A stretch of DNA of 64,000 nucleotides. Origin: Methanothrix sp. Its GTDB lineage: Archaea; Halobacteriota; Methanosarcinia; Methanotrichales; Methanotrichaceae. Shown one piece after another: positions 53,173 through 62,869 of the stretch. Positions within the stretch are counted from its first letter, which is position 1. Every line of letters begins with the position of its first letter. The stretch is taken from the NCBI RefSeq assembly GCF_030055635.1, contig NZ_JASFYM010000003.1, positions 62,001 to 126,000 of the forward strand, written 5' to 3'. The notes below the pieces were generated by a model. The model had not been told where the DNA came from. It made no database searches and saw only the letters and a program-made list of their open reading frames with translations. A program made the translations under genes and the position numbers.

Positions 53173-55446
53173 CTAGCTCAGATCCCTGTATCTCTTCCGG
53201 TCCCTGAGCTCCTGCTGCTTCGCAGCATTCCAGCCGCTGACAGCCTGCAGGTATCCGGTTATCCTGCTGATGTGATCCACCTCAGGAGATCTGCAGCGCG
53301 GGCACGTATCCTGGAGCCCCGGAGAGATCGCGCAGCAGCTCAGACACACAGTCATATCCCTGGTGAACGCGAAGTACCCGATCTGGGTGTTCTTCGCGAG
53401 GTTCATCCCGAAGCTCATCAGCGACTCCGGATCCGGATCGTTCTCTCCCAAGAAGATATGGAAGATGTTGCCCCCATCCACTATCGGGAAGAAGACATGC
53501 TCCAGCATGGCCCTCTCCATGATCGGGATGTCTGCATTCACGCACACATGGGTGCCATTTGTGTAGTAGACCGGCAGATCTCTGGTCCGATGGAGGTTCT
53601 CCAGTGCAGTCTTGAGATCTCCCTTCACAACACGCATTGCGCACTCCCTGTACTCATCATGCAGCAGATCCGAGACGGCAAATCGCTGTGCTGTGGTCTC
53701 TGCTGGGGTCCTCGCAAGCGCGATTGTCATGCCATGATCCCTGCTCAGCTTTTTGACATAAAGCTGCATCTCGGTCATCGCCCTGACGGCAAACCGCCAT
53801 GCATCCCTTGATTCGTGCATCTGTTTCCCTGTATGGAACTGGACCATCTCGTTTATGCCCACGACGCCTATTGTGTAGACGAGCTTTTCAAGATCAACAG
53901 CCATCGCGCCCCTCTCTCCGGTGACCGGATCCCTGGGCTGCTGGGTGGCAAACGGCATCCGTCCGTTTGCTATGATCTTGCTCATCCACTCCCTCTTCAC
54001 CTTGAAGATCTCGACGGAGACATCCATCAGTTCTTTGAGATACTCGAAGAGCAGCTCGTCCTCCCCGCGCGCCTTGTATGCAGCCCTCGGGCAGTTGAGC
54101 GAGACGACCTGCCACGAGCCCATCGAGAAGTGCTTTCCATCCCTGAAGTACAGCTTGTCCTCAAACTCTGTGTCGTTCTGGATGGTGGAGGAGAACTGGT
54201 ATGCGCAGCACTGGTAGCACGATATCCCCTTTCCGGCGCCTCTGTACTCAGGGAGCTGGTTGTCGAAGTACGGCGCGCCGTATTTTGCTGCAAGCTTGAA
54301 TGCCATCAGGTACAGGTCTCTGTATGCCGGCAGGTCCGGATGTTCCCTGTTGAAATCCTCATCCTCCTTCATGAAGTCAGGCTCAATGCTTATCTCCGGC
54401 TTCGGGAAGTTGAACGGCTTGCCCCAGTAATCGCCCTCCAGCATGACCTCCATCAGTGCCTTGAAGGCCAGCCGGACCTCCCTCTCGAACTCGCCGTAAG
54501 TGCGACGTGGCGCCTGCTCCCCGTTCCATATCCGGCCCTTGTAGACGACCGGCTTGTCCTTCCAGATCCTGGGCACTCCGGGCGTGAGCTGGACTGAGGA
54601 GAAGACGAGCTGCCCGCCGCGCGCGACCATCATCTGGGTCATCTCGTACACAAACATCTGCATGAGCTGCTTGATCTCCTCGTAGCTCAAACCCTCCAGA
54701 TACGGCGCCACGAACGTCAGGAAGTTGTAGAAGCCCTGCCCTCCCGCGAAGTTGGTCTGCGCGCTGCCCAGCGCCTTCACAGCATGTAGTATCGCCACCT
54801 CAGGCTTCTTTGCGGGGCCTGCGACAGATGCCTTGGTTCCGCGGCCATCCGGCATCAATCCGTAGTAGAAGAAGTACCTGAGATCATGGTCCTGGCAGAA
54901 CGGCCTTGTGCCGAAGTACTCCAGATCGTGGATGTGGAGGTCCCCGGAGATGTGATGATCCGAGAGGTGCGGGGGAAGAAGCAGGAGGTACTGCTCCTTG
55001 CTTATCTTATCGGCCTTCTTCTTGTGAGATGTCTCCGCGTTGTCCTGGAGGTTTGCATTCTCTCTCGACTCGAACCCTGTGCCTATATCGATGAGGTGAG
55101 CATCGTACACGGGCGTGCCTATTCTTGTGCATATGTTGCGCCACTCGGGGTGGTGCCTCTCGAGGAGCACCACGTTTACGATCTCTCTGACAAGAGGCCC
55201 TGAGAGGTAGCGGACATTCATCCACCTGATCCTGCGCTCCACCTCCTTCGCGATCTCCCTGGCCTCATCCTCGGTTATGGCTGGTAGTTTATAAAAATTC
55301 TCCGATAGTTTTGTCTCCTTGAGAAGCTGCTTCACTATCGCATTCCTGTCCCAGTCGAGCAGGTGTCCATCTGTGGTGCGCACCTTCGGCATCGCGGAGA
55401 CGACAACACCCGTAAGGGTCAGCTGCTTGTTTTTCCCGTTCACCAT
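53173..55446 (-). CDS. nrdD: Anaerobic ribonucleoside-triphosphate reductase
   Basis: Class III reductase of about 757 residues that makes deoxynucleotides by glycyl-radical chemistry. An ATP-cone lies at the N-terminus (VRTTDGHLLDWDRNAIV). CYQCCAYQ and SLNCPRA hold catalytic cysteines. Near the C-terminus CLSCCAIS and CPRCRSPE form the zinc site, and RITGYLQ carries the radical glycine. The ATG at 55446 is given. The ATG at 55392, right before the cone, fits better with the AAATATATCG TATA box at 55457-55466. The activase gene nrdG is not adjacent. Confidence 0.93.
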   Translation of the reverse strand: MVNGKNKQLTLTGVVVSAMPKVRTTDGHLLDWDRNAIVKQLLKETKLSENFYKLPAITEDEAREIAKEVERRIRWMNVRYLSGPLVREIVNVVLLERHHPEWRNICTRIGTPVYDAHLIDIGTGFESRENANLQDNAETSHKKKADKISKEQYLLLLPPHLSDHHISGDLHIHDLEYFGTRPFCQDHDLRYFFYYGLMPDGRGTKASVAGPAKKPEVAILHAVKALGSAQTNFAGGQGFYNFLTFVAPYLEGLSYEEIKQLMQMFVYEMTQMMVARGGQLVFSSVQLTPGVPRIWKDKPVVYKGRIWNGEQAPRRTYGEFEREVRLAFKALMEVMLEGDYWGKPFNFPKPEISIEPDFMKEDEDFNREHPDLPAYRDLYLMAFKLAAKYGAPYFDNQLPEYRGAGKGISCYQCCAYQFSSTIQNDTEFEDKLYFRDGKHFSMGSWQVVSLNCPRAAYKARGEDELLFEYLKELMDVSVEIFKVKREWMSKIIANGRMPFATQQPRDPVTGERGAMAVDLEKLVYTIGVVGINEMVQFHTGKQMHESRDAWRFAVRAMTEMQLYVKKLSRDHGMTIALARTPAETTAQRFAVSDLLHDEYRECAMRVVKGDLKTALENLHRTRDLPVYYTNGTHVCVNADIPIMERAMLEHVFFPIVDGGNIFHIFLGENDPDPESLMSFGMNLAKNTQIGYFAFTRDMTVCLSCCAISPGLQDTCPRCRSPEVDHISRITGYLQAVSGWNAAKQQELRDRKRYRDLS

Positions 55447-55452
55447 CCCCAC

Positions 55453-55784
55453 CCACGATATATTTCGACAACAAAATCAGCGTATCCACAGCACACGCTT
55501 TAACTGTTTCGCCCATAGTGTTGATATAAAAATAATGTTTTATATGTGGCAACTCGTTTAAAGACACTCGAGCTCACAGAATCATCTGGCTGCCAGCCTT
55601 CCATCAAATTCCAACGGATCACTCACTCCGATCAGCCAGACCTTTTGCGCCACGCATTTGATGCCTTCACGCAGTATCATGGGCCATCATGCTTTATTCC
55701 CGCCTCAGTCGTGTACGCCTTGGAAGCATCTGGATTTTAGGAGTCCTCTGCACATCCTACGCGTGCCCCATGTTACCGCGAACT
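55453..55784. other. Gap between nrdD and hisC
   Basis: It holds minus-strand TATA candidates for nrdD: AAATATATCG (55457-55466), TTTTATATC (about 55521-55530) and ACATATAAAAC (about 55536-55546). The remainder, up to the hisC stop, shows nothing recognisable. Confidence 0.4.
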
Positions 55785-56819
55785 TTAAAACTCCTCAGCC
55801 CTTCTGTAGGCTTCAAGGAATGCATCGTTCTGCTCCGGAGTTCCTATGGTGACCCGTATGTGGTGGTTGTCAGAGCCCGGTATTTCCGAGCAGTCCTTTA
55901 CCGATATACCCTCTTTCAGAAGATCCTCGACCAGAGCGCTGGACTCCCTCGAGGTCTCCACGTACAGAAAATTTGCATGCGATGGATGCGCCCTCAGAGA
56001 TCCCGCGACCCTCTCCCTCTCAGCCACGATCTTTTTGACGGCGCTTCTCATGTGGTCTGTATCTCTCAGGGCTGCCACGCCGCCAGCTATCGCAGGAGCG
56101 CTTATCCCGAAAGATGGTGCAGCCCTGTTGTACTGCTCCACCACCCACTCAGGTGCGACCGCATACCCTATTCTGAGCCCTGCCAGGCCGAATGCTTTTG
56201 AGAGCGTCCTTCCGACTATGAGGTTCTCATACCTCTCGACCCAGTCCGCATGGCTCACCCCCGCGAACTCCGCGTAAGCCTCGTCCAGGAAGACCACGGA
56301 GTTTGTACCCTCGAGAACCTCTCTGATCACCTCATCATCTATGAGCCCTCCTGTGGGGTTGTTTGGCGAGCAGATGAATGTGAGGGTCACGCCCTTTGGA
56401 ACATTCCTCAGGTCGTGGCCGAGCACGGGCGTGGCACCACAGAGCCTCGCTGCAAGCTCATAGTATGTGTATGTAGGCACAGGTATGAACACAGATCTGC
56501 CTTTCTCCAGGAAGAGCCTTGAAACAGAATCGATTATGCCATCGAGCCCGGCTCCTGCGATTACGAGATCCTCTGAAACGCCGAGGTACTCAGCAGCAGC
56601 GCTCAGAAACTCATCCTGCGACGGATACCTTCTAAGATCCGCGCGGCTCACTGCCCTTATGACCTCAGGAGAGGGACCATACGGGTTCTCGTTCCTGCTG
56701 AGGAACACGATCCTCTCTGCGGGTATGCCGTAAAGGCGCTCGATATCCATTAAGCTGATCCCGGGATCATCGGGAGTCACGCTCTGCAGCGCATCAACAA
56801 GGAGGTGTCTGTAGACCAT
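55785..56819 (-). CDS. hisC: Histidinol-phosphate aminotransferase
   Basis: A 344-residue class II fold-type I aminotransferase acting in histidine biosynthesis. The PLP lysine is Lys208 in RTLSKAFGLAGLRIGY. NENPYGPSP, SPNNPTGG and FLDEAYAEF are conserved. Related enzymes include cobalamin-pathway CobC-type decarboxylases, but the overall fit is to HisC. The ATG overlaps the upstream rhomboid stop by one base. Confidence 0.9.
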   Translation of the reverse strand: MVYRHLLVDALQSVTPDDPGISLMDIERLYGIPAERIVFLSRNENPYGPSPEVIRAVSRADLRRYPSQDEFLSAAAEYLGVSEDLVIAGAGLDGIIDSVSRLFLEKGRSVFIPVPTYTYYELAARLCGATPVLGHDLRNVPKGVTLTFICSPNNPTGGLIDDEVIREVLEGTNSVVFLDEAYAEFAGVSHADWVERYENLIVGRTLSKAFGLAGLRIGYAVAPEWVVEQYNRAAPSFGISAPAIAGGVAALRDTDHMRSAVKKIVAERERVAGSLRAHPSHANFLYVETSRESSALVEDLLKEGISVKDCSEIPGSDNHHIRVTIGTPEQNDAFLEAYRRAEEF

Positions 56820-57502
56820 CAGTAATACCTTCTTCTTCTCCCGAAGCTCTGGCCGAAGAAGAGGCCGGCGAGAAGGCCTGCGAGGTGTGCCATGTGCCCT
56901 ATGCCATCCGCTCCCCTCAGACTTATCTGGTAATACAGATCCAGGAATGCAAGGAGGGCTATAGCCAGTGGTATCCCAATAGGTATCGGTATGGGGAATA
57001 TTATCACCCTTATCTCGGGCGCTATAATCGCCAGGGCGCCCATGACCCCCATGATCGCTCCGCTGGCGCCCATCATGTATCCGGTGGCCACAAGCATCTC
57101 TATGATGCCGCCGAATATTCCGGATGCGAAGAAGATCAGGAGGAAATTCCTCTCGCCAACCCTCCTCTCGAGCTCAGTACCGAAGAAGAAGAGGGCCAGC
57201 ATGTTCCAGAAGAGGTGGCCTATGTCAGCATGAACGAATATGTGCGTTACCAGGGTCCACGGCCTGGACTCGACAAGTGCTGGATTGAGGGAGAGATATC
57301 CCCTCACAGCCCAGGGGTTCACGGCCATTGCGATCGATACGATGATGCACAAAGCGATTATAGCGAGAGATGCTGGGATGCTGGAGCCTCTGGGCCTGAT
57401 ATCATCCCAGATCTGATCGGAGACCATGCCAGATGATAGCAATCCTCTGATGATTCTTATGTTACCACTTCCGGTTTCAGGACTCTGTGACGTACTCGCC
57501 AT
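56819..57502 (-). CDS. Rhomboid-family intramembrane serine protease
   Basis: A 227-residue membrane protein with six transmembrane helices after a 40-residue cytoplasmic N-terminus. The catalytic Ser147 (MGASGAIMG) and His206 (MAHLAGLLAG) are present, with the GHLFWNM motif in helix 2 (His96, Asn100). It cleaves membrane proteins inside the bilayer; substrates are unknown. The start at 57502 overlaps the preceding gene by 26 bp; an ATG at 57427 is an alternative that keeps all helices. Confidence 0.92.
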   Translation of the reverse strand: MASTSQSPETGSGNIRIIRGLLSSGMVSDQIWDDIRPRGSSIPASLAIIALCIIVSIAMAVNPWAVRGYLSLNPALVESRPWTLVTHIFVHADIGHLFWNMLALFFFGTELERRVGERNFLLIFFASGIFGGIIEMLVATGYMMGASGAIMGVMGALAIIAPEIRVIIFPIPIPIGIPLAIALLAFLDLYYQISLRGADGIGHMAHLAGLLAGLFFGQSFGRRRRYY

Positions 57503-57965
57503 TTCTGAGCACTATTACGTAGTCTGCGGAGTTCCTCAGCGCAACAGAAAAGCCGGGCTCTGCCCCGAATATGATCGTCTCCTTGCCGTGCTCCATGGCC
57601 TTCATGAGCACCGGCTTCAGATCCGCATCTCTCGTGACCAGGGCGATGGTGTCTATGACAGGGTTGTAGATCATGTCGACGCCCTCCACGGCCATCCTCA
57701 CATCGACATCGCTGGTGCATATCACCGGCTCAAACCCCTGGTTCTCGACAGCCTCGACGAGCTTCTCAGAGGCGTACTGGTTCAGGAAGACCTTCCCAAC
57801 CTTTATGTCGCCGTAGTCCCTGAGTATGTTCCGAATCTCCTCCAGGTCCATCTGGAACTCCTTGCGCAGCATGTTGGGACCATCTACCAGGAGACCGATC
57901 TTCTTCCTTCCCTTCTCCTTCTTCGATCCAAGGTACTTCAGGATGTGCTCGAAGTGTATAGCCAT
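57477..57965 (-). CDS. NYN-domain protein (LabA/DUF88, TIGR00288 type)
   Basis: A 162-residue PIN-like NYN domain. The acidic pocket residues are in IGLLVDGPNML, VDVRMAVEG and TIALVTRDADLKPVL, so nuclease activity on RNA is likely from the family. The C-terminus ends VIVLRNGEYV. It heads a nyn-rhomboid-hisC operon with overlapping ends. The minus-strand TATA element ACATAATAAAG (about 57996-58006) lies close to the start. Confidence 0.86.
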   Translation of the reverse strand: MAIHFEHILKYLGSKKEKGRKKIGLLVDGPNMLRKEFQMDLEEIRNILRDYGDIKVGKVFLNQYASEKLVEAVENQGFEPVICTSDVDVRMAVEGVDMIYNPVIDTIALVTRDADLKPVLMKAMEHGKETIIFGAEPGFSVALRNSADYVIVLRNGEYVTES

Positions 57966-58103
57966 GCTCGCTAATCCTCTATTTCAGAACCCTAATCTTT
58001 ATTATGTCCACAGGTCGATTCATATAATTTTCTATCGCAGGCGGTGGCTGTGGAGTCCCGTAAGTCTTGACCATATGCGCATCATCCTGGGTGATAAACA
58101 GTG

Positions 58104-58255
58104 TCGTGCACTCGATTCAATGAATGACTCTGCTGGAATCGGGTCTTGTACTCGAATAGCGAAGAGGCTGTCAGGAACCAGCGCCCACCGGTACAATGCT
58201 GCATGAACCCCACAAGGTCGCATCCCTTCTGATCCAGTGATGCGAGTACACAGCC
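58104..58255 (+). repeat. Repeat family 2, diverged copy D
   Basis: The core (58145-58255) starts CTTGTACTCGAATAGCGAAG and ends CCAGTGATGCGAGTACACAG. CAGGAACCAGC and CACAAGGTCGCAT align with the other copies. An extra end-like piece GTCGTGCACTCGATTCAATGA stands at 58104-58124. The ends TGTACTCG and CGAGTACA are fully complementary. Confidence 0.55.
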
Positions 58256-58284
58256 CTATGTTGAAACCCCTGTCAAAACGACGG

Positions 58285-58346
58285 GTATATAAAGTCAAAG
58301 GTTTCGGGACTCCCCACACCACAGCGTATGCGAAATCTTTATATAG
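58285..58346 (+). promoter_or_regulatory. Two TATA boxes of the thermosome gene
   Basis: GTATATAAA (58285-58293) and CTTTATATAG (58337-58346). The nearer one predicts transcription start near 58367, just before the AAGGAGAGGTG ribosome-binding site at 58375-58385. The farther one could be a second, stress-dependent promoter. Confidence 0.65.
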
Positions 58347-58390
58347 AACTTCAAAACACTTACATCCCCGCTGTAAGGAGAGGTGTCGGA

Positions 58391-60025
58391 ATGGCTGGAC
58401 TAGGTGGAACACCTGTACTGATACTTAAAGAGGGAAGCCAGCGGACTGCTGGCCGGGAGGCGCAGAGGTCGAACATAATGGCGGCCAAGGCAGTGGCCAG
58501 CGCCGTCAGAACCACGCTGGGACCCAAGGGCATGGACAAGATGCTTGTGGACACACTTGGAGACGTGGTCATAACAAACGACGGCGTTACGATTCTCAAG
58601 GAGATGGATATCGAGCATCCGGCCGCCAAGATGATGGTGGAGATCGCCAAGACTCAGGATGAGGAGGTAGGCGACGGCACCACAACGGCTGTTGTCCTGG
58701 CTGGCGAGCTTCTGAAGCAGGCCGAGCTGCTTCTCGAGCAGGAGATCCACCCGACCGTCATAGCCACCGGCTACAGGGACGCTGCGACGAAGGCCATCGA
58801 GATCCTGAAGGATCTCGCGGTGAAGGTATCGCCTGATGATGAGGAGCTCCTGAAGAAGATCGCGATCACAGCGATGACCGGAAAGGGCAGCGGCAACGCC
58901 AGGGGAGAGCTCGCTGAGCTCGCGGTCAAGGCTGTGAAGGCGATCGTTGATGAGGATGGCTCTGTGGACATCGACAACATCACCGTGGAGAAGAAGGTGG
59001 GCGGCAGCATAACCGACTCCCAGCTGATCCATGGCATGGTGATCGACAAGGAGCGCCTGCATCCCAACATGCCGAAGAAGGTGAAGGATGCCAGGATCGC
59101 GCTGCTCAACGCGCCGATAGAGATCGAGAAGACCGAGGTCGATGCGAAGATCGAGATCACCTCGCCTGATCAGCTCCAGGCCTTCCTGGACCAGGAGGAG
59201 GCGATGCTCAAGGAGATGGTCAACAAGATTGTCTCCACAGGCGCAAACGTCGTCTTCTGCCAGAAGGGCATAGATGATCTGGCGCAGCACTTCCTGGCGA
59301 AGGCAGGTATCTACACGCTCCGCAGGGTGAAGAAGAGCGACATGGAGAAGCTGGCCCGCGCGACCGGCGCCAGGATCGTGACAAGCCTGCATGAGCTCAC
59401 TCCGAACGATCTCGGCAAGGCCGGGCTTGTCGAGGAGAGGAAGATCGCCGGAGACGACATGACCTTCGTCGAGGAGTGCGAGAATCCCAAGTCAGTGTCC
59501 ATAATCCTCCGCGGCGGCACCGAGCATGTGGTCGATGAGCTCTACAGGGCCATGGAGGATGCGCTCCGCGTCGTGGGTGTTGTCGTGGAGGATGGCATGC
59601 TTGTGCCCGGAGGTGGAGCGCCCGAGGTGGAGCTTGCCCTCAGGCTCAGGGAGTACGCCGCCACAGTCGGCGGAAGGGAGCAGCTCGCCATAGAGGCATT
59701 CGCCGAGGCGATGGAGATCATCCCGAAGACGCTCGCTGAGAACGCCGGTCTCGACCAGATCGATACGCTCGTCGCTCTGAGGAGCAAGCACGAGAAGGGC
59801 ATGAAGGCTGCCGGTCTCGATATGGATACAGGCGAGGCGGTCGACATGCTGGAGCGCGGCGTAGTCGAGCCCCTCAGGGTCAAGACACAGGCGATCAGCT
59901 CAGCCGCAGAGGCAGCTGTGATGATACTGAGGATCGATGATGTGATCGCCTCCAAGTCGACCGGCGCTGGCAAGGAGAAAGAGAAGGAGAGGGAGCCCAG
60001 CGGAATGGGCGAGGACTTCGACTGA
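58391..60025 (+). CDS. thsA: Thermosome subunit (group II chaperonin)
   Basis: A 544-residue subunit of the ring-shaped archaeal chaperonin. [37 protein letters not shown] and [10 protein letters not shown] are the ATPase and equatorial-domain signatures. The tail is charged ([10 protein letters not shown], then GMGEDFD) rather than a run of GGM repeats. The ATG at 58391 has a strong SD; the in-frame ATG at 58328 lies before the TATA box and is excluded. It folds cytosolic proteins and is expected to be highly expressed. Confidence 0.97.
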   Translation: MAGLGGTPVLILKEGSQRTAGREAQRSNIMAAKAVASAVRTTLGPKGMDKMLVDTLGDVVITNDGVTILKEMDIEHPAAKMMVEIAKTQDEEVGDGTTTAVVLAGELLKQAELLLEQEIHPTVIATGYRDAATKAIEILKDLAVKVSPDDEELLKKIAITAMTGKGSGNARGELAELAVKAVKAIVDEDGSVDIDNITVEKKVGGSITDSQLIHGMVIDKERLHPNMPKKVKDARIALLNAPIEIEKTEVDAKIEITSPDQLQAFLDQEEAMLKEMVNKIVSTGANVVFCQKGIDDLAQHFLAKAGIYTLRRVKKSDMEKLARATGARIVTSLHELTPNDLGKAGLVEERKIAGDDMTFVEECENPKSVSIILRGGTEHVVDELYRAMEDALRVVGVVVEDGMLVPGGGAPEVELALRLREYAATVGGREQLAIEAFAEAMEIIPKTLAENAGLDQIDTLVALRSKHEKGMKAAGLDMDTGEAVDMLERGVVEPLRVKTQAISSAAEAAVMILRIDDVIASKSTGAGKEKEKEREPSGMGEDFD

Positions 60026-60141
60026 ATTCTTCCTTCCACATATTTTTGATCATACCCACGGATCACCAGGGATTTTCATCGAGCGGATCTTTCAGTGGTT
60101 GATGCTGCTCTTTTCCGCATAATGTGTCCGATACCTGCTGA
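60026..60141. other. Gap after the thermosome gene
   Basis: First part of a 311 bp gap between convergent genes. Nothing recognised before hairpin repeat copy 2. The part after it (60200-60336) is also empty. Confidence 0.4.
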
Positions 60142-60199
60142 GTGACTAATCTCCGGCCTAGAAGACCGGAGCTTGCCCCTTGATGCTCTCTATCAACTG
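60142..60199 (+). repeat. Hairpin repeat family 1, copy 2
   Basis: It reads GTGACTAATCTCCGGCCTAG, then AAGACCGGAG, then CTTGCCCCTTGATGCTCTC. The stem CTCCGG (60151-60156) pairs with CCGGAG (60166-60171). It lies between convergent genes. Confidence 0.72.
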
Positions 60200-60336
60200 G
60201 ATGAGACATTTTGGTTGTGAAAATGGTCATTGATGCGCCAATGCACACATGCCTGGTTATGCAAAAGGGTGGATGGTACGTCCGGAGATCCGCTTCATGT
60301 GGCGCCAGGGTGCATGATTGGGATTAACCCAGCCGA

Positions 60337-61605
60337 TCATGAGATGGACACGAGCATGTAGAATGTGGCCGCTGTCAGCGCGTCTCCAAGGCCGACGGTC
60401 GTCACAGGCTCAGGGGCTATGAAAGATGGATGGACGCAGACGCTCGATCCATCTTTTTCTTTGAACGCCCCGAGCCCGGACCTCTTTCCACCACGGCGGG
60501 CAAGATCCTCCACTGCCCTTCTGCCCACATCGCTCACGCCCAGCTCCGCATCTTTTTCGATGCAACCTGTAGCAGCGAGCCTGCCCGCGATCTCCGCGCC
60601 CAGCTCCAGCGCAGCGATCTCTTTTACCGGATCGGGCGATATGCTCACAGTGAACTCACGGGTGTGAACGCACACCCTTGGAATATCAAACTCATCATGG
60701 ATCTGCTCTGCGGCCCCTGCGATCTCCTCCCAGCTCCCTCCTGAATGCAAGAGCATCGAGAGCTCGTCCTCATTCATGCCGATGCTCTCTACCTCCAGAA
60801 CCTCCAGAAGGAATCTCATGATCTCTTCTCGTTCGAAGCTGCCCATCTCAGCGTGGCTGTATCTGGTGGAGAGCCATTCCCTCATGGAGTGCAGCCTCTC
60901 CTCGAAGATCTCCCTGTGGAGATCGCAGGGCACGAGATGGAATCCTGAGAGGATCACGCCCCTCACATCGGGATCGGGCTTCTCCAGAAACGTGCGGAAT
61001 GCGGGATTTAGGTGCATGATTCGATTCAGCGGGTCGAATGTCGCAATTACCCTGTTCTCCCTTGGAGCTGTGAATCTTCCCGAAGGCGTATCGACCCTCT
61101 CGCCACCCCTGTACTGGATCACGAAGTGCCTGAGCTCCTGGCCCTCCTCTGATGCATCGAAGGGAGTTGTGAGCGAAACGCCGTCATCCGTGACAGGAAC
61201 CCTGACCGCTGGATGAAAGAGCGATGCCTGGCGTGGAGTAAGGGATGGGACGTTGACGACAGGCTCTGCACCGAGCGCGGCGAGAACGTTTGCAGCGTTT
61301 CCTGCATTACCTCCCATCCTGATCTCCCAGGGGAAGAGCGATGCGATCTCGTCAGCAACATCCTCGCTCTCAATGATAAGCTCTACACCGGTTCCACGGC
61401 GCATGTGCTCCAGGATCGAGACGACGAGATCCTCAACGGAGCCGATCTCTGATGGAATCCCAGAGCCCTCACCGGCGAATTCGATGCGGTGTGACAGTCT
61501 CTCGATCTCCTCTCCCGTGATGGTGTGAACGCAGTCTATGTTGACGTTGAAGGCGCAGAGCACCCTGGGATCAGATCCTGATGAGCCTGTATTTGCCGGT
61601 TCCAA
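60337..61605 (-). CDS. pfkC: ADP-dependent phosphofructokinase/glucokinase family protein
   Basis: A 422-residue ribokinase-fold enzyme of the archaeal ADP-dependent sugar kinase family. FNVNIDCVHTI, RMGGNAGNAANVLAALGAEP, FDPLNRIMHLNP and the C-terminal GLGDALTAATF with the catalytic Asp are visible. It phosphorylates fructose 6-phosphate and/or glucose with ADP. In methanogens the family often does both, so the exact substrate is open. Its start overlaps the end of the DUF362 gene by 35 bp; no later start keeps the N-terminal strand. Confidence 0.88.
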   Translation of the reverse strand: MEPANTGSSGSDPRVLCAFNVNIDCVHTITGEEIERLSHRIEFAGEGSGIPSEIGSVEDLVVSILEHMRRGTGVELIIESEDVADEIASLFPWEIRMGGNAGNAANVLAALGAEPVVNVPSLTPRQASLFHPAVRVPVTDDGVSLTTPFDASEEGQELRHFVIQYRGGERVDTPSGRFTAPRENRVIATFDPLNRIMHLNPAFRTFLEKPDPDVRGVILSGFHLVPCDLHREIFEERLHSMREWLSTRYSHAEMGSFEREEIMRFLLEVLEVESIGMNEDELSMLLHSGGSWEEIAGAAEQIHDEFDIPRVCVHTREFTVSISPDPVKEIAALELGAEIAGRLAATGCIEKDAELGVSDVGRRAVEDLARRGGKRSGLGAFKEKDGSSVCVHPSFIAPEPVTTVGLGDALTAATFYMLVSIS

Positions 61606-62677
61606 GGCCGATCTTCTCCCCGTACGCGATCTGGTGCAGGGCGTTCGTCGACTCCCAGCACCCCCTGAACTTGTCCTCTCCCGGCCTCCTGTTGCTCTTC
61701 AGGTAGCTTTTCTCGATGCCCATCTGCGCATTGACGAGATCGTAGCTGGCCATGTCGATGGCGACCGGATCCCTGGACGCGAGAATTCCCACGTCCGGGA
61801 CCACCGGAGCATCGGACCACGGGACGCAGTCGCAGTCCGGCGTTATATCAATCAGGAAGTTGATGAAGCCGATGCGTCCGGCCTTGCCCCTGACCGCCCC
61901 GTATGCGTACTCAACCATTCTCTCCACGAATGGGGGTATTGCAACGAGCCAGTCGAAGTCCATTGCCCTCTCCGGGCATGCCCTCACGCACTCACCGCAG
62001 CCAACACAGAGACTGAGATCGATGACCGCCTTTTCATCCACAACAGAGATTGCGGACCTGGGGCATGCCCTCAAGCATCTGCCACATCCCCTGCATCTCT
62101 CTTTATACACTATGGGCCTTGCAGTGTGCTGCTCTGCCTTTCCGATCGGCGGCGCGCACCCCATCCCGAGGTTCTTGATCGCCCCGCCAAAGCCTGCCAG
62201 CATGTGCGCCTTGAAGTGCGAGAGCACGATCATGCTGTCGGCGCTGGCGATATCTCCCGCGATCTTCACAGACCTGAAGTGATTGAGATTCACATCAACG
62301 CCTATGTAGTTATCCCCACGCAAGCCGTCTGCTATTATCACGGGCGCGTCGACGACAGCATATGCGAAGCCATGCTCTATCGCTGTCCGGATGTGATCCA
62401 CAGAGTTCCCGCGGCCTCCGCTGTAGAGGGTGTTTGTATCGGTCAGGAACGGCCGCGCGCCCCTCTCCCTCACAAGCTTCACGACCTCGTGCACAAAGAC
62501 CGGGCTGATGTAAGTGTCGTTCCCCACCTCGCCGAAGTGGAGCTTTATGGCAGTGAGATCTCCCTTATCGAGAATTTTATCGAAGCCGGCAGCCCTGAAT
62601 AGCCTCCTGATCTTCTCGAGCTTGTTCTCACCATCGCTCCTGGATCTGATATCCGCGAAGTAAACATCACTGGTCAT
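61571..62677 (-). CDS. DUF362 protein with two 4Fe-4S clusters
   Basis: A 368-residue protein. The DUF362 domain (IKLHFGEVGNDTYISP, DTNTLYSGGRGN) flanks a two-cluster ferredoxin insert: CRGCGRCLRACPRS and CVGCGECVRACPER (about residues 195-240). A cysteine pair CDC occurs later. Such proteins are widespread in anaerobes with unknown function, probably redox. The GGATGGAAG ribosome-binding site precedes the ATG. The minus-strand ACATATAAGC near 62799-62808 may be its TATA box. Confidence 0.88.
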   Translation of the reverse strand: MTSDVYFADIRSRSDGENKLEKIRRLFRAAGFDKILDKGDLTAIKLHFGEVGNDTYISPVFVHEVVKLVRERGARPFLTDTNTLYSGGRGNSVDHIRTAIEHGFAYAVVDAPVIIADGLRGDNYIGVDVNLNHFRSVKIAGDIASADSMIVLSHFKAHMLAGFGGAIKNLGMGCAPPIGKAEQHTARPIVYKERCRGCGRCLRACPRSAISVVDEKAVIDLSLCVGCGECVRACPERAMDFDWLVAIPPFVERMVEYAYGAVRGKAGRIGFINFLIDITPDCDCVPWSDAPVVPDVGILASRDPVAIDMASYDLVNAQMGIEKSYLKSNRRPGEDKFRGCWESTNALHQIAYGEKIGLGTGKYRLIRI

Positions 62678-62869
62678 GATACTTCCATCCTGCCGGCCAG
62701 CAGATCAGCCTTTCCGTCTGATGCATGCTGTCATCCCGATGCGCAGATGTATCCGGCCGCTCATCCCGGATCAGAAGACGCAGCGATCCAGACATCCGAA
62801 CGCTTATATGTATTCAGAACCTTGATCGCCCAACATAGAAGCTGGTGCCGGATCATGATGCCATCACAA

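Noticed and set aside
53272-54597. Long open frames on the plus strand opposite nrdD
   Set aside because: They mirror the codon pattern of a clear glycyl-radical enzyme on the other strand and match no family.
58400-59392. 330-codon minus-strand frame inside the thermosome gene
   Set aside because: An antisense shadow of a highly biased GC-rich gene, without an SD or family motifs.
3-60199. CRISPR array formed by the recurring hairpin motif
   Set aside because: The copies are scattered kilobases apart in both orientations, with no regular spacers and no cas genes.
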